From NCBI RefSeq assembly GCF_023380025.1, contig NZ_CP097253.1:868001-932000 (forward strand): a stretch of DNA of 64,000 bases, in the 5' to 3' direction. The notes under the pieces are model-generated. The model did not search any database. It had not been told where the DNA came from and saw only the letters and a program-made list of their open reading frames with translations. The first letter of the stretch is position 1. Every line of letters begins with the position of its first letter. Made by a program: the position numbers and the translations under genes. This stretch comes from Sphingomonas glaciei. GTDB lineage: Bacteria > Pseudomonadota > Alphaproteobacteria > Sphingomonadales > Sphingomonadaceae. Positions 10,386-19,327 of the stretch are shown here, piece after piece.

Positions 10386-13361
10386 TCAGCCCTGCAGCAG
10401 CGGCGCCATCTGCTCCTGCCACTCGCGCTCGCCGAAGTTGCAGTCGCGCAGGTCGTCCAGTTCCAGGTCGCCCAGTTCGGCCCGCACCTTCACCACTTCC
10501 CAGCTTTGGGTCAGCGTGCGGTAGGGCTTGCGGGTGGACAGGTTGGGAAGGACGAAATCGCACCCGACGAGCCTGGGCAGGTCGCTCAGCAGCCCGGTCG
10601 CCGCCGCGGGCAGCTTGAGCTCGCGCTTGCCGGTCCCGGTCGACAGCGCAATCCGCCACATGCCCGCGGCGAGGTCGATCTCGCTCCACCGCATGGTCAG
10701 GATCTCGCTCGTCCGGGCCCCGGTCAGCATCAGCAGCGCCATGATATATTTGAGCTGGCGGTTGGCGCTGGTGCAGGCGGCAAGCAGCAGCTGGCGCCCC
10801 TCCTCGCCGGTGATCAGCGTATAGCCCTGCGAGCGCCGGCCGAAGATCTGCTCGCCGCCGGCCGGCACTTCCTCCGCCTTGACCAGCTTCATGTCGACCG
10901 CCAGCGCCCACATCCGTGCCGTCAGCTTGCGCAGCTGCTGCACCTCTTCCTGCTGGAGGCCGGCCGCCTGCTCCGAGTCGAGGGAGGCAATGAAGCCGCC
11001 GACGTCGCTCCACCCGACCCGGTCTGCCGACCGCTGTCCGAAGCGCGGCAGGAAATGCTGGGTCAGCGCGTTCTGTGCCGCCCCGATCGCCTGCTCGTCG
11101 CCCGCCATGCTGTCGAGATATTCGCGCGACAGGTCGCGGAAGGTCGCGGGCATCCTCGGCAGCTTGAGCGGGTCGCCCCCCGCGACCGCCAACGGCGGAT
11201 TGAGGCCGATCCGCTGCGCCAGCTTTTCGAGGTCGTTGTCATGGTCGGCCTGGGCCACAGCGCGGTCGGGATCGCCGGGCTTGGGAAGTCCCATCGTCGC
11301 CAGCGTGTAGGCCGAGATCCGCCGCCGCGTCCCCAACGCTCCCGTTCCGTCGTCGACCAGCGGCATGTCGAAATGGACGCCCAGCTTCCTCGACCGCGCC
11401 CGGACCACGCGGGCAAAGGTCAATTGTCCATCGCCTAGGTCGACGATGATCATCGAATGGACCGCAATCCCCTCGATCCCGTCGATCAGGGCGCCGGTTT
11501 CCGACAGGTTGCGGATGATCCCCGAGCGGTAGAAGCCGCCGTGGAGGACGCCGGCCTTGCGATAGACCGACTGGCGGCTGCTGCGCTGCATCGACGGGCC
11601 GGTCGGCTCGATCGCCCATTTGCCGTCGGCGACCCGTTCGCGCAGCTCCTCGTTGCTCAGCGCCTTGCTGTAGACCCACCCTTGGACATGGCTGACGCCC
11701 AGCCGGCGGATCAGCGCCAGCTGGTCGAGATATTCGATCCCTTCGGCGGTGGTATCCATCCCCAGCGCCTCCGCCAGCGCGACGATGGCCGCGATAATTG
11801 CACTGTTGCGCGATCCCGGTAGGGTCGCTTCCCGGACGAAGGTTTGGTCAATCTTGATCTTGTCGAACGGTGCGCTGCGCAGGTAGCCGAGCGACGAATA
11901 GCCGGTTCCGAAATCGTCCAGCGCCAGTCGCACGCCCAGCTTCTTCAACGTGGCGAACATGCCTTCCGACACCGTCGTATCGCCGAGGAACACGCCCTCG
12001 GTGATCTCCAGCTCGAGCCGGTTGGCGGGCAGGCCGCTACTCGCCAGCGCCGACACGATGGTCGTCGGCAAGGTCCCATCCGAAAATTGCGATGGCGACA
12101 CGTTGACCGCCACCCGGATGTGGTCGGGCCAGCCTGCGGCATCCTCGCAGGCCTGGCGCAGGGCCCAGTCGCCCAGCCGCCCGACCAGACCCGCTTCCTC
12201 GGCGATCGGCACGAACACCGCAGGCGATATCGCCCCCCTCACCGGATGCTGCCACCGCATCAGGGCCTCGACCCCGGTAATGCTGCCGGAATGGCAATGA
12301 ACCACGGGCTGGTAGACCAGCCGCATCTCGTTGCGCACCAGCGCATCGCGCAGGTCGTCTTCCAGCGCGCGCTTCTCTTCGGCCGACGCCAGCAACTCGG
12401 TGGAGAAAAATTTGAACCGCCCGCGCCCCTCGAACTTGGACGCATAGAGCGCCAGGTCGGCGTTGCGGATCAGGCTGACCCGCGAGGTTCCGTCGGCGGG
12501 CGACACCGCCACCCCGATCGACGCGCCGATGATGCACCGGCTGCCATCGATCGAATAAGGCTGCGACAGCGTGTGGATGATGTCGGACGCCAGGCTTTCG
12601 ACCAGCTGCTGGTCATGCGAATTGGCAAGCATCACCTGGAATTCGTCGCCGCCCAGCCTGAACACGCGTTCCTTGTCGCCGACGATCCTCACCAGACGGT
12701 CGGCGACCTGCCGCAACAGCGCGTCACCGGCCGGATGGCCAAGCGTATCGTTGACCTGCTTGAAGCGGTCGAGGTCGACCAGCATCACCACGCACGGCCG
12801 GTGGTGATGCTCGGCACCGGCCAGCAGGCGGTCGAGATACTCCTCCATCTTGCGGCGGTTGGGCAGTCCCGTCAGCGCATCATAGGCGGCCAGCCTCGAG
12901 GCATGTTCGGAGGAGCGGCGCTGGTCGGTGACGTCGATCGCGCTGCCGCGATAGCCCAGGAACTCGCCCGACCGGCCGAAATGCGGTTCGCCCGACACCG
13001 ACCAGCAGCGTTCGATGTCGGGATCGGCGGTGCGCAGCGTCATGTCGTCGAAAGCCGACCGCTTGGTCAGCATGAAAGGCAGGTTGCGCCGTCCGCTGCT
13101 GTCTTCTTCGGCGGCCACGAACAGGTCGCTGAACCCCGTGCCGACCAGCGCTTCGGTCGTGCTCGACAGGATCTCGGCGACGCTATCGCTTATGTAGACC
13201 ACCCGACCGGCGGCATCGATCGACCAGAACCAGCCCTGGCAGGAACGTTCGAAGCCTTGCATCAGCAGCAGTGCCTCGGCCGTCGAATCGATGGGCGAGC
13301 GGGTCTGGCGAACGCGGTTTCCGAACAAAGGAATTTCCTGACGCTTCAGTAAGTGGGACAA
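10386..13361 (-). CDS. PAS-GGDEF-EAL-PilZ protein with C-terminal tyrosine-recombinase-like domain
   Basis: The 991-residue frame is unbroken. Domains in order: PAS (about 38-150), GGDEF with intact RLGGDEFQV (237-241), EAL with VEALMRW (365-367) and DDFGTGYSS, a PilZ-like barrel (about 590-670, IRNLSETGALI), then about residues 735-840 resembling a phage-integrase core-binding domain (FRDLSREYLD, LPRFGQRS) and 850-991 resembling the catalytic domain. The last keeps the first catalytic Arg in LLMLTGARTSEILTMRWSEIDL (Arg883), but the HxxR box reads DDLR (969-972), and the protein ends before any catalytic Tyr. It is therefore probably a DNA-binding but non-recombining output module. The start is uncertain: TTG at 13361 lacks a Shine-Dalgarno sequence, while TTG at codon 12 has AGGA upstream. 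Confidence 0.85.
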   Translation of the reverse strand: MSHLLKRQEIPLFGNRVRQTRSPIDSTAEALLLMQGFERSCQGWFWSIDAAGRVVYISDSVAEILSSTTEALVGTGFSDLFVAAEEDSSGRRNLPFMLTKRSAFDDMTLRTADPDIERCWSVSGEPHFGRSGEFLGYRGSAIDVTDQRRSSEHASRLAAYDALTGLPNRRKMEEYLDRLLAGAEHHHRPCVVMLVDLDRFKQVNDTLGHPAGDALLRQVADRLVRIVGDKERVFRLGGDEFQVMLANSHDQQLVESLASDIIHTLSQPYSIDGSRCIIGASIGVAVSPADGTSRVSLIRNADLALYASKFEGRGRFKFFSTELLASAEEKRALEDDLRDALVRNEMRLVYQPVVHCHSGSITGVEALMRWQHPVRGAISPAVFVPIAEEAGLVGRLGDWALRQACEDAAGWPDHIRVAVNVSPSQFSDGTLPTTIVSALASSGLPANRLELEITEGVFLGDTTVSEGMFATLKKLGVRLALDDFGTGYSSLGYLRSAPFDKIKIDQTFVREATLPGSRNSAIIAAIVALAEALGMDTTAEGIEYLDQLALIRRLGVSHVQGWVYSKALSNEELRERVADGKWAIEPTGPSMQRSSRQSVYRKAGVLHGGFYRSGIIRNLSETGALIDGIEGIAVHSMIIVDLGDGQLTFARVVRARSRKLGVHFDMPLVDDGTGALGTRRRISAYTLATMGLPKPGDPDRAVAQADHDNDLEKLAQRIGLNPPLAVAGGDPLKLPRMPATFRDLSREYLDSMAGDEQAIGAAQNALTQHFLPRFGQRSADRVGWSDVGGFIASLDSEQAAGLQQEEVQQLRKLTARMWALAVDMKLVKAEEVPAGGEQIFGRRSQGYTLITGEEGRQLLLAACTSANRQLKYIMALLMLTGARTSEILTMRWSEIDLAAGMWRIALSTGTGKRELKLPAAATGLLSDLPRLVGCDFVLPNLSTRKPYRTLTQSWEVVKVRAELGDLELDDLRDCNFGEREWQEQMAPLLQG

Positions 13362-13560
13362 AAGGAAGAAGTCTTGGCGACGAATTTCCGGAGGGGACGC
13401 CGACGGTCCAGCCGTGGCCGTCCCGGCCTTCGGAGGTGGAGGCGGCCGGGTGGCGCGATGATCGCCCCTTTCTGTGCCGCCCTTCCATGTCGCGAAACCT
13501 GCACCTTTTCCGTGATGCCCGCGGTCTACCGGACCCCGCTGAAGCTTGGCTCAACGGTCA

Positions 13561-13581
13561 TGCCTAACAGCGCGTTAGGCA
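13561..13581. repeat. 8-bp inverted repeat with 5-nt loop
   Basis: TGCCTAAC at 13561-13568 and GTTAGGCA at 13574-13581 form a perfect 8-base stem around AGCGC. It sits in the 294-base gap between the start of the PAS-GGDEF-EAL gene and the end of the phosphatase gene. There is no following T-run, so it could be an operator or a weak terminator of the phosphatase transcript. Nothing else recognisable is seen in this gap. Confidence 0.5.
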
Positions 13582-13655
13582 GCTTTGCCCATGTGGTCGC
13601 TGCAAGGGAGAACGTCGCTTGGTTCAACCCGAACGGTTCATGAAACCCGTCCCGC

Positions 13656-15269
13656 TCAGCGACAGGTCGCCGCTTCGCTCCGGCATCGTCCGTCAACACT
13701 ACCCGGCGCCAGCTTGAGCCCGACCCAGCTTGCCACCGTGGGCAGGATATCGACCGTATCCGCCGCCGCCGCCGGGGCAGCCGGACGCAATCCTGGCGCC
13801 ATGAACAGGATCGGCACCCGGCGGTCATAGTCCCACGGAGACCCGTGGCTCGCGACATAACCGACGCCGGGCTTCGAAATCGCCGCGACGTGCGACTTCA
13901 GTACGATCAACAGGTCGCCGGAGCGCGCCGGGTCGAAGCTCGCGCGGTAGCGCTGGCGGAGTGTCCACTTGGACGGATCACCGCTCGGCATCGGGGTGGA
14001 GGCAAGCTCGGCGGCCGTGAACACCGCCTCGACCTGCGGGTGGGCACGGGCAATGGCGATCGCGCCAGCCTCAACGGTGCGGCGATCGGCCGCAGACAGG
14101 CTCTTGTCGATCCACACGTCTCCGACCGACCCGCCGAGCAACACCGGCGCGCTTCGCCCGATCCGTCCGGCAAGCTGCCTGCCGATGTTCTGGACAGTGA
14201 ATTCGGGATCGAGCCGCGCGGCGTCTGCCACGCCTCCGGCTTTCAGCCGCTCGACAAGGTCGAGCCCGCCGTGGTCCGCACTCAGTACCACGGCATAGTC
14301 GATCTTGCTGGCGTCGAGCCCGGCAAAGAAACCGTCGAGCTCGCGGTCGAGGCCCAGCATCTGCAGGCACATCTCCTGCCCGCCCCAGCCGTAGCTGTGT
14401 CCGACATAATCGGTCCCCGACAGGCCGACGCTCAGCATGTCGGTCGCCGGCCCCTTGCCGAGCCCCATCTCCCCGACCAGGCCAAGCGCGATGGCCAGCG
14501 TCGCGCCGTCGATCTCGGGGCTTGCGCGGAAATTGCGATTGTCGCCCGCCCCGCGGGCCAGCGTACCGTTGCCCACCGTCAGCGTCGGCGACACCTGGTA
14601 TGGCGTCGCCCGCGCCTTGCACAGCGGCGTCGGCTCCAACCCAGCGCGAGGCTGCGCGAACGCGGCGGCAAAGGCCGGGCGGAAGGCGAAGATGGTCCGC
14701 GGCAGGGGCGCCGATTTGAGGTCGGTGACCCACGCCTTGCCATCCCAATACCAGCGCTGGTCGGGCGCCTGCCCGCTCATCATCACCGCGGCGCGGTCCT
14801 TGCCCGCGACCGCGACGTTGCGGCTGCGCGGGCTGGCTGCCTTCATCAGCTCGCCGAGGGTGGCGGCGCGCAGATGGAGTGGGCTGACCGTGTAGTTGGA
14901 CGATGAGCTTCTCGCGACGCGCTCATCCTCGGCGCAATAGATCGTCTTGTCGGCGCGCGGCGCGCTCTGATCGATCCAGTCGTTGGCGACGATTCCCGTC
15001 GCTGCCGGATGCCGCCCGGTGAGCAGGGTTGAGTGCCCCGGGCAGGTTTCGGTCGCGGCATGGCTCTGATAGCCGTTGGCGAAGGTGACACCCCCCTCGG
15101 TGAGGCGCCGAAGCCCGCCCGTGAAATGCGGCCTATACGCCTCGAACAGATCGCTCGAGAACTGGTCGATCGAAATAGCGATGACGAGCTTGGGCGGTCT
15201 GGCAGGCCCCTGCGCGATGGCGGGAGCGGCGACAAAGGCCGCGGCGGCGGCAAGAAGCAGGTGACGCAT
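13656..15269 (-). CDS. PafA-like periplasmic alkaline phosphatase
   Basis: The 537-residue protein starts with a signal peptide (MRHLLLAAAAAFVAAPAIAQ) and belongs to the alkaline phosphatase superfamily, PafA branch, which removes phosphate from many monoesters. The active-site set expected of PafA can be placed: the nucleophile Thr within TETCPGHST (residues 73-81), Asn96 in IVANDWID, and Lys157/Arg159 in VAGKDRAAVM. Metal ligands appear in SIDQ (Asp35) and SADHGG. The start at 15269 was chosen because the 12 residues upstream in frame break the signal peptide. It follows gatB on the same strand after 38 bases, but a functional link to amidotransferase is not expected. PafA enzymes are typically not repressed by phosphate. 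Confidence 0.9.
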   Translation of the reverse strand: MRHLLLAAAAAFVAAPAIAQGPARPPKLVIAISIDQFSSDLFEAYRPHFTGGLRRLTEGGVTFANGYQSHAATETCPGHSTLLTGRHPAATGIVANDWIDQSAPRADKTIYCAEDERVARSSSSNYTVSPLHLRAATLGELMKAASPRSRNVAVAGKDRAAVMMSGQAPDQRWYWDGKAWVTDLKSAPLPRTIFAFRPAFAAAFAQPRAGLEPTPLCKARATPYQVSPTLTVGNGTLARGAGDNRNFRASPEIDGATLAIALGLVGEMGLGKGPATDMLSVGLSGTDYVGHSYGWGGQEMCLQMLGLDRELDGFFAGLDASKIDYAVVLSADHGGLDLVERLKAGGVADAARLDPEFTVQNIGRQLAGRIGRSAPVLLGGSVGDVWIDKSLSAADRRTVEAGAIAIARAHPQVEAVFTAAELASTPMPSGDPSKWTLRQRYRASFDPARSGDLLIVLKSHVAAISKPGVGYVASHGSPWDYDRRVPILFMAPGLRPAAPAAAADTVDILPTVASWVGLKLAPGSVDGRCRSEAATCR

Positions 15270-15307
15270 CGTCGCCGCATAGCAGCGCCGATGCGACGCC
15301 GCCATGA

Positions 15308-16783
15308 CTAGCCGAGCTTGGCCTTCAGCCGCTCGTTGACCATGCCCGGATTGGCCTTGCCGCCCATCGCCTTCATCGTCTGCCCGACGAAGAAGCCGAA
15401 CAGCTGCACCTTGCCCTCGCGATATTGCGCGACCTTGTCGCCATTGACGGCGAGGATCTTGTCGATCTCTGCATCGATCGCGCCAGTGTCGCTGTTCTGC
15501 TTCAGCCCCTCGCGCTCGACGATCGCATTCGCGCCGTCGCCGGTCTCGAGCATCTTCTCGAACACGGTCTTGGCGATCGAACCGCTGATGGTGCCGTCAG
15601 CGACGAGGCCGAGCAGTTCGGCGGCCTGAGCAGGCGAGACCGGACAGTCGACGATGTCCTTGCCGAGGCGATTGAGAGCACCGAACAGCTCGGCCACCAC
15701 CCAGTTTGCGGCCCGCACCGGTTCCGCGCCGGCTTCCAGCAGCGCATCGAACCAACGCGCGGTCTCGACCTCGGCTGTCAGGACGCTGGCATTGTAGGCG
15801 GTGATCCCGCCCGCCTCGTAGCGCTTGCGCTTGGCGTCGGGCAGCTCCGGCAGCGAAGCGCGGCAATCCTCGATGAAGCTGTCTTCCAGCTCCAGCGGAA
15901 GCAGGTCGGGATCGGGGAAGTAGCGGTAATCGTGCGCATCTTCCTTTGACCGCAGCGAGCGCGTCTCCTGCTTGTCGGGATCGTAGAGCCGGGTCTCCTG
16001 GACGATCGAGCCGCCCTCCTCGAGGATCTCGATCTGGCGCCGCGCTTCATGCTCGATCACGGCCTGGACGAACCGCACCGAATTGACATTCTTGGTTTCG
16101 GTCCGCGTACCGAACTCGGCGCCGGGCTTGCGCACCGACACGTTGACGTCGGCGCGCATGGATCCTTCCTCCATGTTGCCGTCGCACGATCCGACATAGC
16201 GCAGGATGGCGCGCAGCTTGCGCAGATAGGCCCCCGCTTCGGCTGGCGAGCGCAGGTCGGGCTTGGAGACGATCTCCATCAGCGCGACGCCCGAACGGTT
16301 GAGGTCGACGTAACTCATAGTCGGATGCTGGTCGTGCATCAGCTTGCCGGCGTCCTGCTCGACATGGATGCGCTCCACGCCGATCGTTCGCGCGGAGCCC
16401 TCGTCCTTCTCGTCGACCAGCACGGTGACCGAGCCTTCTCCGACCAGCGGATGATAGAGCTGGCTGATCTGATACCCCTGCGGCAAATCGGCGTAGAAAT
16501 AGTTCTTGCGGTCGAACCGGCTCCACTTGTTGATCTTGGCGTCGATCGCGAGACCTGTGCGCACCGCCTGGCGAATGCACTCGCGATTGGGGACCGGAAG
16601 CATGCCCGGCATCGCCGCGTCGACCAGGCTGACCTGGGTATTCGGCTCGGCGCCAAACGCCGTTGCCGCGCCGCTGAACAGCTTAGCGTTGGAAGTCACC
16701 TGCGCATGGACCTCGAGGCCGATCACGACCTCCCACTCGCCGGTCTCGCCCTTGATGCGATAGGGTGCGTGTGCGTCGGCCAT
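15308..16783 (-). CDS. gatB: Aspartyl/glutamyl-tRNA amidotransferase subunit B
   Basis: GatB is the kinase/tRNA-binding subunit of GatCAB, which converts misacylated Asp-tRNA(Asn) or Glu-tRNA(Gln) to the amide forms. The 491-residue protein shows [32 protein letters not shown] and the C-terminal YqeY-like tail ending in [15 protein letters not shown]. The ATG at 16783 shares a base with the gatA stop (TAATG), so translation is coupled; a longer start at 16792 inside gatA is less likely. The gene order gatC-gatA-gatB with overlaps at both joints indicates a single operon. Confidence 0.98.
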   Translation of the reverse strand: MADAHAPYRIKGETGEWEVVIGLEVHAQVTSNAKLFSGAATAFGAEPNTQVSLVDAAMPGMLPVPNRECIRQAVRTGLAIDAKINKWSRFDRKNYFYADLPQGYQISQLYHPLVGEGSVTVLVDEKDEGSARTIGVERIHVEQDAGKLMHDQHPTMSYVDLNRSGVALMEIVSKPDLRSPAEAGAYLRKLRAILRYVGSCDGNMEEGSMRADVNVSVRKPGAEFGTRTETKNVNSVRFVQAVIEHEARRQIEILEEGGSIVQETRLYDPDKQETRSLRSKEDAHDYRYFPDPDLLPLELEDSFIEDCRASLPELPDAKRKRYEAGGITAYNASVLTAEVETARWFDALLEAGAEPVRAANWVVAELFGALNRLGKDIVDCPVSPAQAAELLGLVADGTISGSIAKTVFEKMLETGDGANAIVEREGLKQNSDTGAIDAEIDKILAVNGDKVAQYREGKVQLFGFFVGQTMKAMGGKANPGMVNERLKAKLG

Positions 16784-18264
16784 TACCACCACTTTCCCGG
16801 ACGCGCGGTGAAGCCCGCGCGTTCCTCTATCGCAAGGCCGGCGTTGAGCACGCCCTGCTCGTCCATTTCGCGCCCGATCAGGTGCAGCCCAAGCGGCAGT
16901 CCCTGCGCATCAAGCCCGCCCGGCACGCTCATCGCGGGCAGCCCCGCGAGGCTGGCCGGGACCGCGAACACGTCGTTCAGATACATCGCGAGCGGATCGC
17001 TCATCTTCTCGCCGATCCCGAATGCCGCGCTTGGCGCGGTCGGGGTGAGGATGATGTCGCAACTCTCGAAGGCGCGAGTGAAATCCTGCTTGATCAGCGC
17101 CCGGATCCGCTGCGCCTTGGTGAAATAGGCGTCGTAAAAGCCTGCGCTCAGCACATAGGTGCCGATCATGATCCGCCGCTTGACCTCGGCCCCGAATCCC
17201 GCCGCGCGCGTCGCGGCATACATGGCGTCGAGATTGCCGCCTTCAGGCACCTCGCGGAGCCCGTAACGGACACCGTCATAGCGGGCGAGGTTGGAGGAGG
17301 CTTCGGCCGGGGCGATGATGTAATAGGTCGGCAGCGCATATTTGGTGTGCGGCAGGCTGATCTCGACCACTTCGGCGCCCGCATCCTTGAGCCAGGCAAT
17401 GCCCTGGTCCCACAGCGCGTTGATTTCGTCGGGCACGCCGTCGATCCGATATTCCCTGGGAATACCGACGCGCTTGCCCTTGAGATCGCTCGACAATCCC
17501 CGCTCCCACGCCGGCACCGGCGCGTCGAGCGAGGTGGCGTCCTTGGGATCGAATCCGCTCATCTGCTCCAGCAGGATCGCGCAGTCGCGCACCGTCCGCG
17601 CCATCGGCCCGGCCTGGTCGAGCGAGGAGGCGAACGAGACGATGCCCCAGCGCGAGCAACGGCCGTAGGTCGGCTTAATCCCGGTGATGCCGGTGAATGC
17701 CGCGGGCTGGCGGATCGAGCCGCCGGTGTCGGTGCCGGTGACGCCCGGAGCAAGCCCCGCCGCGACCGCCGCCGCCGATCCGCCCGAGCTTCCGCCGGGG
17801 GTGAGCGCCGCATTGCCGCCATCGCTCCGCTTCCACGGGCTGATCACCGGCCCGTAGGTGCTGGTCTCGTTCGACGAGCCCATCGCGAACTCGTCCATGT
17901 TGAGCTTGCCGAGCATGCCAGCACCCGCATCGCGCAGCTTGGCGGAAACGGTGCTCTCATAAGCCGGCTTGAACCCACCAAGAATCTTGCTGCCTGAGGT
18001 CGTATCGACCCCGACCGTTGCGAAGAGGTCTTTGATGCCGAGCGGGATTCCCGAAAGCGGCTTCAGCGCGCCCGACTGCCGCGCGGCATCGGCGGCCTCG
18101 GCGCAGGCCAGCGCATCCTCGGGGGTCTCGACGGTATAGGCGTTGAGCGCGCGCGCCGCAGCAACCGCCGCGTTAAAACCCTCGGCGATCTCGCGCGCGG
18201 AAAACTCACCGCCGCGAAAGCCGTCGCGCAGCTGCGCCAGCGTCAGGCTGTTGAGATCGGCCAT
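16783..18264 (-). CDS. gatA: Aspartyl/glutamyl-tRNA amidotransferase subunit A
   Basis: The 493-residue amidase-signature enzyme releases ammonia from glutamine for the GatB active site. The catalytic Lys-Ser-Ser triad is visible: Lys78 ([10 protein letters not shown]), cis-Ser159 in [16 protein letters not shown], and nucleophile Ser183 in TGGSIRQPA, with the same 24-residue spacing as characterised GatA proteins. The start ATG overlaps the gatC stop as TAATG. Presence of GatCAB implies that this organism lacks at least one of AsnRS or GlnRS activity or uses the indirect route, as is common in alphaproteobacteria. Confidence 0.98.
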   Translation of the reverse strand: MADLNSLTLAQLRDGFRGGEFSAREIAEGFNAAVAAARALNAYTVETPEDALACAEAADAARQSGALKPLSGIPLGIKDLFATVGVDTTSGSKILGGFKPAYESTVSAKLRDAGAGMLGKLNMDEFAMGSSNETSTYGPVISPWKRSDGGNAALTPGGSSGGSAAAVAAGLAPGVTGTDTGGSIRQPAAFTGITGIKPTYGRCSRWGIVSFASSLDQAGPMARTVRDCAILLEQMSGFDPKDATSLDAPVPAWERGLSSDLKGKRVGIPREYRIDGVPDEINALWDQGIAWLKDAGAEVVEISLPHTKYALPTYYIIAPAEASSNLARYDGVRYGLREVPEGGNLDAMYAATRAAGFGAEVKRRIMIGTYVLSAGFYDAYFTKAQRIRALIKQDFTRAFESCDIILTPTAPSAAFGIGEKMSDPLAMYLNDVFAVPASLAGLPAMSVPGGLDAQGLPLGLHLIGREMDEQGVLNAGLAIEERAGFTARPGKWW

Positions 18265-18566
18265 TATTCGATCACCTTGGGCACGGCGAAGAAGCCATGC
18301 TGAGCGTCCGGCGCATTCAGAAGCACCTTGTCGCGGACGTTTCCGCCGGTCAGCGGATCGGCATCGATGACGTCGTCGCGCAGCCGCAACTTCTGGTCGA
18401 TTACGGTCGCCAGCGGCTCGACGCCCGAGGTGTCGGCCTCGCCGAGCTGCTCGACCCAGCCGAGGATGTTGTTGAGTTCGGGCACCAGGGCCTCCACTTC
18501 CGCGTCGCTCATGGCGATGCGCGCAAGCTTGGCGATGTGCCGCACGGTGGCGGTATCGACGGACAT
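18264..18566 (-). CDS. gatC: Aspartyl/glutamyl-tRNA amidotransferase subunit C
   Basis: The 100-residue GatC stabilises GatA and wraps between GatA and GatB. Typical features are [20 protein letters not shown] at the start, [11 protein letters not shown] in the middle, and the conserved GVEPLATV and LRDDV segments, with a tail [17 protein letters not shown]. It is the first gene of the gatCAB operon; the promoter should be within the 66 bases between it and the end of the neighbouring lipoprotein gene, or the operon reads through from that gene. Confidence 0.97.
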   Translation of the reverse strand: MSVDTATVRHIAKLARIAMSDAEVEALVPELNNILGWVEQLGEADTSGVEPLATVIDQKLRLRDDVIDADPLTGGNVRDKVLLNAPDAQHGFFAVPKVIE

Positions 18567-18632
18567 GGCCGGGCGTTAGCGAGGGGGAGCCGAGCCTTCA
18601 ACTCCCCCTGCTGCCACCGCGATCACTTCACC

Positions 18633-19217
18633 TCAGCGAGGCCGGCGGCGATCCCTGCGGTTCTCGCGCCGAAGCTCGCGTGTGTCCTGGCGCTGGTCCT
18701 GGCGATACTCGCGGCGATCCTGGCGCCGATCGGTGCGAAACTGCTCCTGGGTCACCTGTCCGGCGTCGCGCGCAGCGCGATCGTCGCGTCGCTCGGTCCG
18801 GTAATCGCGGCGATCGTCGCGGCGCTCGGCACGATAGTCGCGATAATTCTGCTGGATCGCCGGGTTGCGGCTGCGCGCAATCCGCTGCTGCTCCCAATAG
18901 CGGCGCTGGGCAGTGCTGATCGGATAACGGCGGCGCTGCTGGTCGTAGACGTAGGCGCCGGTGCCCGGATAATAATAGCCGCCGTTCCAGCCGCCATACG
19001 ACCCGTAATTCGCGCCATAGGCACCGTAGGGGGCATAGCCGCCATATTGCGGGTAATTTCCGTACCCATAGCCATAGCCCGACCCGTAGCCATAGCCGGT
19101 ATTATAATAAGGCGAACCGACGCCGATCGAAGCGCCGTAATAGGGATCGATAGTGCTGCAACCGGCTAGGCCGACCGCTCCAACCGCAACCAGTGCGAGT
19201 TTGCGAACAAGGGACAT
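18633..19217 (-). CDS. Lipoprotein with Tyr/Gly-rich and Arg/Asp-rich regions
   Basis: A 194-residue protein not assigned to a named family. It opens with a lipoprotein signal (VGAVGLAGC, Cys about residue 20). Residues about 25-90 are low-complexity Tyr/Gly/Asn repeats (GYGYGSGYGYGYG and similar). The C-terminal half after YPISTAQRRYWEQQR is a highly charged string of RRDDRRDYRTERRDDR-type repeats that looks helical and strongly basic/acidic mixed. Similar Gly/Tyr plus Arg-rich small lipoproteins occur in sphingomonads, but no function is known to me. An outer-membrane or envelope-lining role with nucleic acid, LPS or peptidoglycan contact is speculative. The ATG at 19217 was chosen because it begins the signal sequence. 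Confidence 0.8.
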   Translation of the reverse strand: MSLVRKLALVAVGAVGLAGCSTIDPYYGASIGVGSPYYNTGYGYGSGYGYGYGNYPQYGGYAPYGAYGANYGSYGGWNGGYYYPGTGAYVYDQQRRRYPISTAQRRYWEQQRIARSRNPAIQQNYRDYRAERRDDRRDYRTERRDDRAARDAGQVTQEQFRTDRRQDRREYRQDQRQDTRELRRENRRDRRRPR

Positions 19218-19245
19218 GAGGACGCTCCGTACAAGCCCCCCGGCC

Positions 19246-19257
19246 TGACGTACGTCA
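19246..19257. promoter_or_regulatory. 12-bp perfect palindrome upstream of lipoprotein gene
   Basis: TGACGTACGTCA is a perfect palindrome 28 bases upstream of the lipoprotein ATG and lies within GC-rich flanks. Its position suits an operator overlapping the promoter or leader. No regulator is identifiable; the call rests only on symmetry and location. Confidence 0.35.
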
Positions 19258-19285
19258 TCCGGCCGCCAGCTTGAACCGGAGGTGA

Positions 19286-19316
19286 ACTGCGCAGGCGCAC
19301 CGGGGACCTGCGCAGT
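19286..19316 (-). terminator. Hairpin downstream of DUF885 gene
   Basis: A perfect 10-base stem (ACTGCGCAGG at 19286-19295 with CCTGCGCAGT at 19307-19316, loop of 11) lies 11 bases beyond the stop of the DUF885 gene. There is no T-tract, so it is a probable transcript end or 3' stabiliser, not a classical intrinsic terminator. Confidence 0.5.
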
Positions 19317-19327
19317 CCCTCCTACGC

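Noticed and set aside
10386..13361. Fusion gene as a prophage insertion scar
   Set aside because: There are no phage genes, attachment duplications or tRNA nearby, and the frame and composition are continuous across the junction.
13561..13581. Classical terminator for the phosphatase gene
   Set aside because: The stem is perfect but there is no T-tract and it is about 75 bases beyond the stop, so it is listed only as an inverted repeat.
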